Shown here piece by piece: positions 62,468 to 64,000 of a stretch of DNA of 64,000 nucleotides; within the stretch, counting starts at the first letter, position 1, and every line of letters starts with the position of its first letter. The position numbers were made by a program, and so were the translations under genes. The DNA comes from JAMXLO01 sp963832895 (GTDB lineage Bacteria; Pseudomonadota; Alphaproteobacteria; Acetobacterales; Acetobacteraceae), in contig CAWHVQ010000024.1 of the NCBI GenBank assembly GCA_963832895.1, forward strand, positions 1-64,000, given 5' to 3'. A model generated the notes under the pieces. That model was not told where the DNA came from. It saw only the letters and a program-made list of their open reading frames with translations, and ran no database searches.

Positions 62468-62490
62468 CCTCCCTCATTTCCCGAGGGAGG
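62468..62490 (-). promoter_or_regulatory. Hairpin covering the ribosome site of the dehydrogenase gene
   Basis: CCTCCCTC and GAGGGAGG pair perfectly (8 bp) around a 7-base loop. On the mRNA the 3' arm GAGGGAGG is the ribosome-binding site, 5 bases before the ATG at 62462. The hairpin would hide the site unless it is opened. Confidence 0.6.
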
Positions 62491-62591
62491 GTGGAACTCC
62501 ACGTGCGATGGTGCAAGCCTTCGACGCACCGGTTATCTCCGCGCGAAGTGGAGGCTTGATGTGGACCTGGTCGGGCCGCCAGGCGGCAAGC

Positions 62592-62626
62592 CATCCGTCC
62601 GTCGATAGGCGTCGAACGGACGGATG
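62592..62626 (-). terminator. Hairpin directly after the 62627 gene
   Basis: CATCCGTCCGTCGA pairs with TCGAACGGACGGATG with one bulge, around a short loop. It starts at the base after the stop codon of the unknown gene. There is no T run, so termination strength is uncertain. Confidence 0.55.
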
Positions 62627-63481
62627 TTAAGGCAATCCGAACAGCCTCGCGCGAGCCGACATCGGACCATTAGCCGCAGCCGGCACCCGGATTATCTCGG
62701 CGGCAACCAAGCGGTCGTCGGCCGGACTCCACTGAAGCGTAGCCGCCCGAAGGTGGGGCGTGCGCCGCGGCTCAAGTATCGCGAGCCGTGGATCGCAGAG
62801 CAGATCACGTAGCAGCTTCTGGTCTGTTTCGTGAAGAACGGATGCGAGACGACGGACCACATCCTCAAGCTGGTTGCCACTGTACGAGTGAAGCGCAGAA
62901 AGGAAGGCATCCAAAAGGCGCTTCATCTTAGTGTCAAGGCGACGCTCCGCAGGAGCTTTAAGGGCTATCTGGACGGCAAACCTGCCAACGCTTGAGCTGC
63001 GAGCGCCGAGCACATGCAGGTTTTTCTTGAACTCTTTCCAGAGCCTGGCAATCAGCTCATTGCCAACGAGAGTCAAAGGGAAATCTGCGCTGCTCTCCGC
63101 TAAGCAAGTGCCATTAGTAGCTAAAAATAATGTGCCTTCGCCCTCAATTCTATAACACACATGGTGCAGAAGCTGATCATTCATCGTTAGCGGCGATTCG
63201 ACAAGTCGTTCAAACCGAATACGATCCTTTCCGACTTTTGCAAAGGGGTGCGACCCAACATTATAGAAAAGCAAGTTCTCAAGATCCGGCCCACGTGGCT
63301 GAACTGTACTGTAAGTGGCACGCAGCCCACTGCATGGATCGAGACAGCCAATAGCGTCGCGCAGCATTTCTCGAAAACAGGACTGCTCCGTGGAAAGGTG
63401 AACAAACGGCAACGCCCAAGCCGACCACGCTTCCACCTGATGTGGCGAGGTCTTAATAAGATATCCCGTACTCGCTGTCAC
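62627..63481 (-). CDS. Unrecognised 284-residue protein
   Basis: I do not recognise a family. The start is GTG at 63481; the ribosome site is not clear. The first 110 residues are rich in short strands (WALPFVHLSTEQSCFREMLR, LENLLFYNVGSHPFAKVGKD, RIRFERLV, LHHVCYRIEGEG). The second half is helical (NELIARLWKEFKKNLHVLGA, KMKRLLDAFLSALHSYSGNQ, LEDVVRRLASVLHETDQKLL). No signal peptide or membrane helix is seen. The coding stretch is less GC-rich than the rest of the window, and a hairpin follows its stop. It may have been gained by transfer. Confidence 0.65.
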   Translation of the reverse strand: MTASTGYLIKTSPHQVEAWSAWALPFVHLSTEQSCFREMLRDAIGCLDPCSGLRATYSTVQPRGPDLENLLFYNVGSHPFAKVGKDRIRFERLVESPLTMNDQLLHHVCYRIEGEGTLFLATNGTCLAESSADFPLTLVGNELIARLWKEFKKNLHVLGARSSSVGRFAVQIALKAPAERRLDTKMKRLLDAFLSALHSYSGNQLEDVVRRLASVLHETDQKLLRDLLCDPRLAILEPRRTPHLRAATLQWSPADDRLVAAEIIRVPAAANGPMSARARLFGLP

Positions 63482-63699
63482 GACGCAGTCAATCCCACAC
63501 CAGCCCTCAAATCTGAGCGCTCAGCATTCCAATTTTTACCAATACTCTGGTCAGCCGCTTTGCGTGGGGCGTCAGCATGACGGCTTGCTGAACGACGGAC
63601 CGACTCACCTACTGCGCTGACGCTGCCATATAGAACCTGACCCACAGTGCTTCCTTCCACTCAGATGAGCAGACTGCACCTTCAAGCTTAAAGCAACCT

Positions 63700-64000
63700 T
63701 TAGATCACTCCTGCCACCTTCAGCGCCACTATCTCATCAGCCGGCAACCCTAGCCAGCCGCCATAGACCTCATCGTTGTGCTGTCCCACTGTCGGGCTCG
63801 GCACTGTCGCCACCTTCTCCGCGCCATGCAGCCGCAACGGCGTGGTAGGCACCACGATATTGCCGAGCTCCGGATGATCGATCCGCTCCAGCATGCCGCG
63901 GCCGTGCATGTGCGGATCGTTCATCACCTCCGGCACGGTACGCACCGGCGCGCACGGAATGCGATAGCGCTTCGCCGCCGCGAAAACCTCCATCTTGCCC
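63700..64000 (-). CDS. CaiB/BaiF family CoA transferase, C-terminal end (runs off the window)
   Basis: The last about 100 residues are visible: FAAAKRYRIPCAPVRTVPEV, MNDPHMHGRGMLERIDHPEL, VVPTTPLRLHGAEKVAT and VGQHNDEVYGGWLGLPADEI. This is the typical end of family III (CaiB/BaiF) CoA transferases, which move CoA between carboxylic acids. The catalytic Asp lies in the part outside the window. The gene starts beyond base 64000. Confidence 0.9.
   Translation of the reverse strand, partial: GKMEVFAAAKRYRIPCAPVRTVPEVMNDPHMHGRGMLERIDHPELGNIVVPTTPLRLHGAEKVATVPSPTVGQHNDEVYGGWLGLPADEIVALKVAGVI

Noticed and set aside
62468..62490. Transcription terminator
   Set aside because: The hairpin overlaps the ribosome site 5 bases before the dehydrogenase start and has no T run, so control of translation is the better reading.
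1..64000. CRISPR array or rRNA genes
   Set aside because: No regularly spaced repeats and no rRNA-like sequence were seen on reading through the window.

Overview
The window is high-GC DNA from an alphaproteobacterium, most likely a member of the Acetobacteraceae or a close Rhodospirillales relative. This is inferred from the gene order glyA-nrdR-ribD-ribE-ribB(A)-ribH-nusB, the recJ/glpX neighbourhood, the OmpA and YceI types and the codon use. No 16S rRNA gene is present, so the genus cannot be fixed. One tRNA gene (tRNA-Glu, 8477..8553) is present. No CRISPR array or rRNA is seen.

Region 1 (about 1..8476) is a decayed mobile zone that ends beside the tRNA-Glu gene. It holds a twice-frameshifted C-terminus of a DUF927-like (phage/ICE helicase-type) gene, an IS481-like transposase remnant, a tyrosine recombinase with its catalytic core deleted, and a broken IS91-family transposase. 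It also holds a DUF3102 gene, a frameshifted AlpA/excisionase-like gene, and an unrecognised gene (4951) behind an inverted repeat and direct repeats. A near-complete group II intron (about 5594..7510) lies antisense in the end of that gene. Next come the first codons of an IS110 transposase joined to the first codons of bacterioferritin, and a frameshifted bacterioferritin-associated ferredoxin.

Region 2 (8.6..32.7 kb) is ordinary chromosome: recJ, glpX, a type II mannose-1-P guanylyltransferase, a PAP2 phosphatase, a CHRD protein, a very large FAD/Fe-S fusion oxidoreductase behind marR and yceI, and comM/yraN. The tightly packed glyA-nrdR-riboflavin-nusB operon follows, ending in an overlapping NHL-propeller gene. 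Its ribB(A) product keeps the DHBP synthase half but has lost the zinc cysteines of GTP cyclohydrolase II. After it come an unknown coiled-coil protein, a DUF1499 protein, an SbmA/YddA-type ABC exporter, an OmpA protein and an orphan sulfonate-type binding protein.

Region 3 (32.8..52.8 kb) holds two divergent citrate synthase-like genes (one with an N-terminal DNA-binding domain), an MHS transporter, an AraC/MFS pair like NimR/NimT with a palindrome between them, and recQ. It continues with cydC plus a frameshifted cydD, a Phd/PIN toxin-antitoxin pair, an SDR gene, a DUF2332 gene, panC, and a CBS-domain gene divergent from ppk2 across an FNR-like box. An esterase-MFS-M20 hydrolase cluster ends it.

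Region 4 (52.9..64 kb) shows marked gene decay between intact genes. Broken genes are a frameshifted serine hydrolase, a DUF4331 gene with an amber stop, a methyltransferase reduced to its two ends, a GspJ-like pseudopilin without a normal start codon, and a duplicated dehydrogenase tail. Intact genes include a CurA-type reductase, a zinc alcohol dehydrogenase, a secreted HbpS/GlcG protein, a GspK-like gene, a D-2-hydroxyacid dehydrogenase with a hairpin over its ribosome site, an unrecognised 284-residue protein and the end of a CaiB/BaiF CoA transferase that runs off the window.
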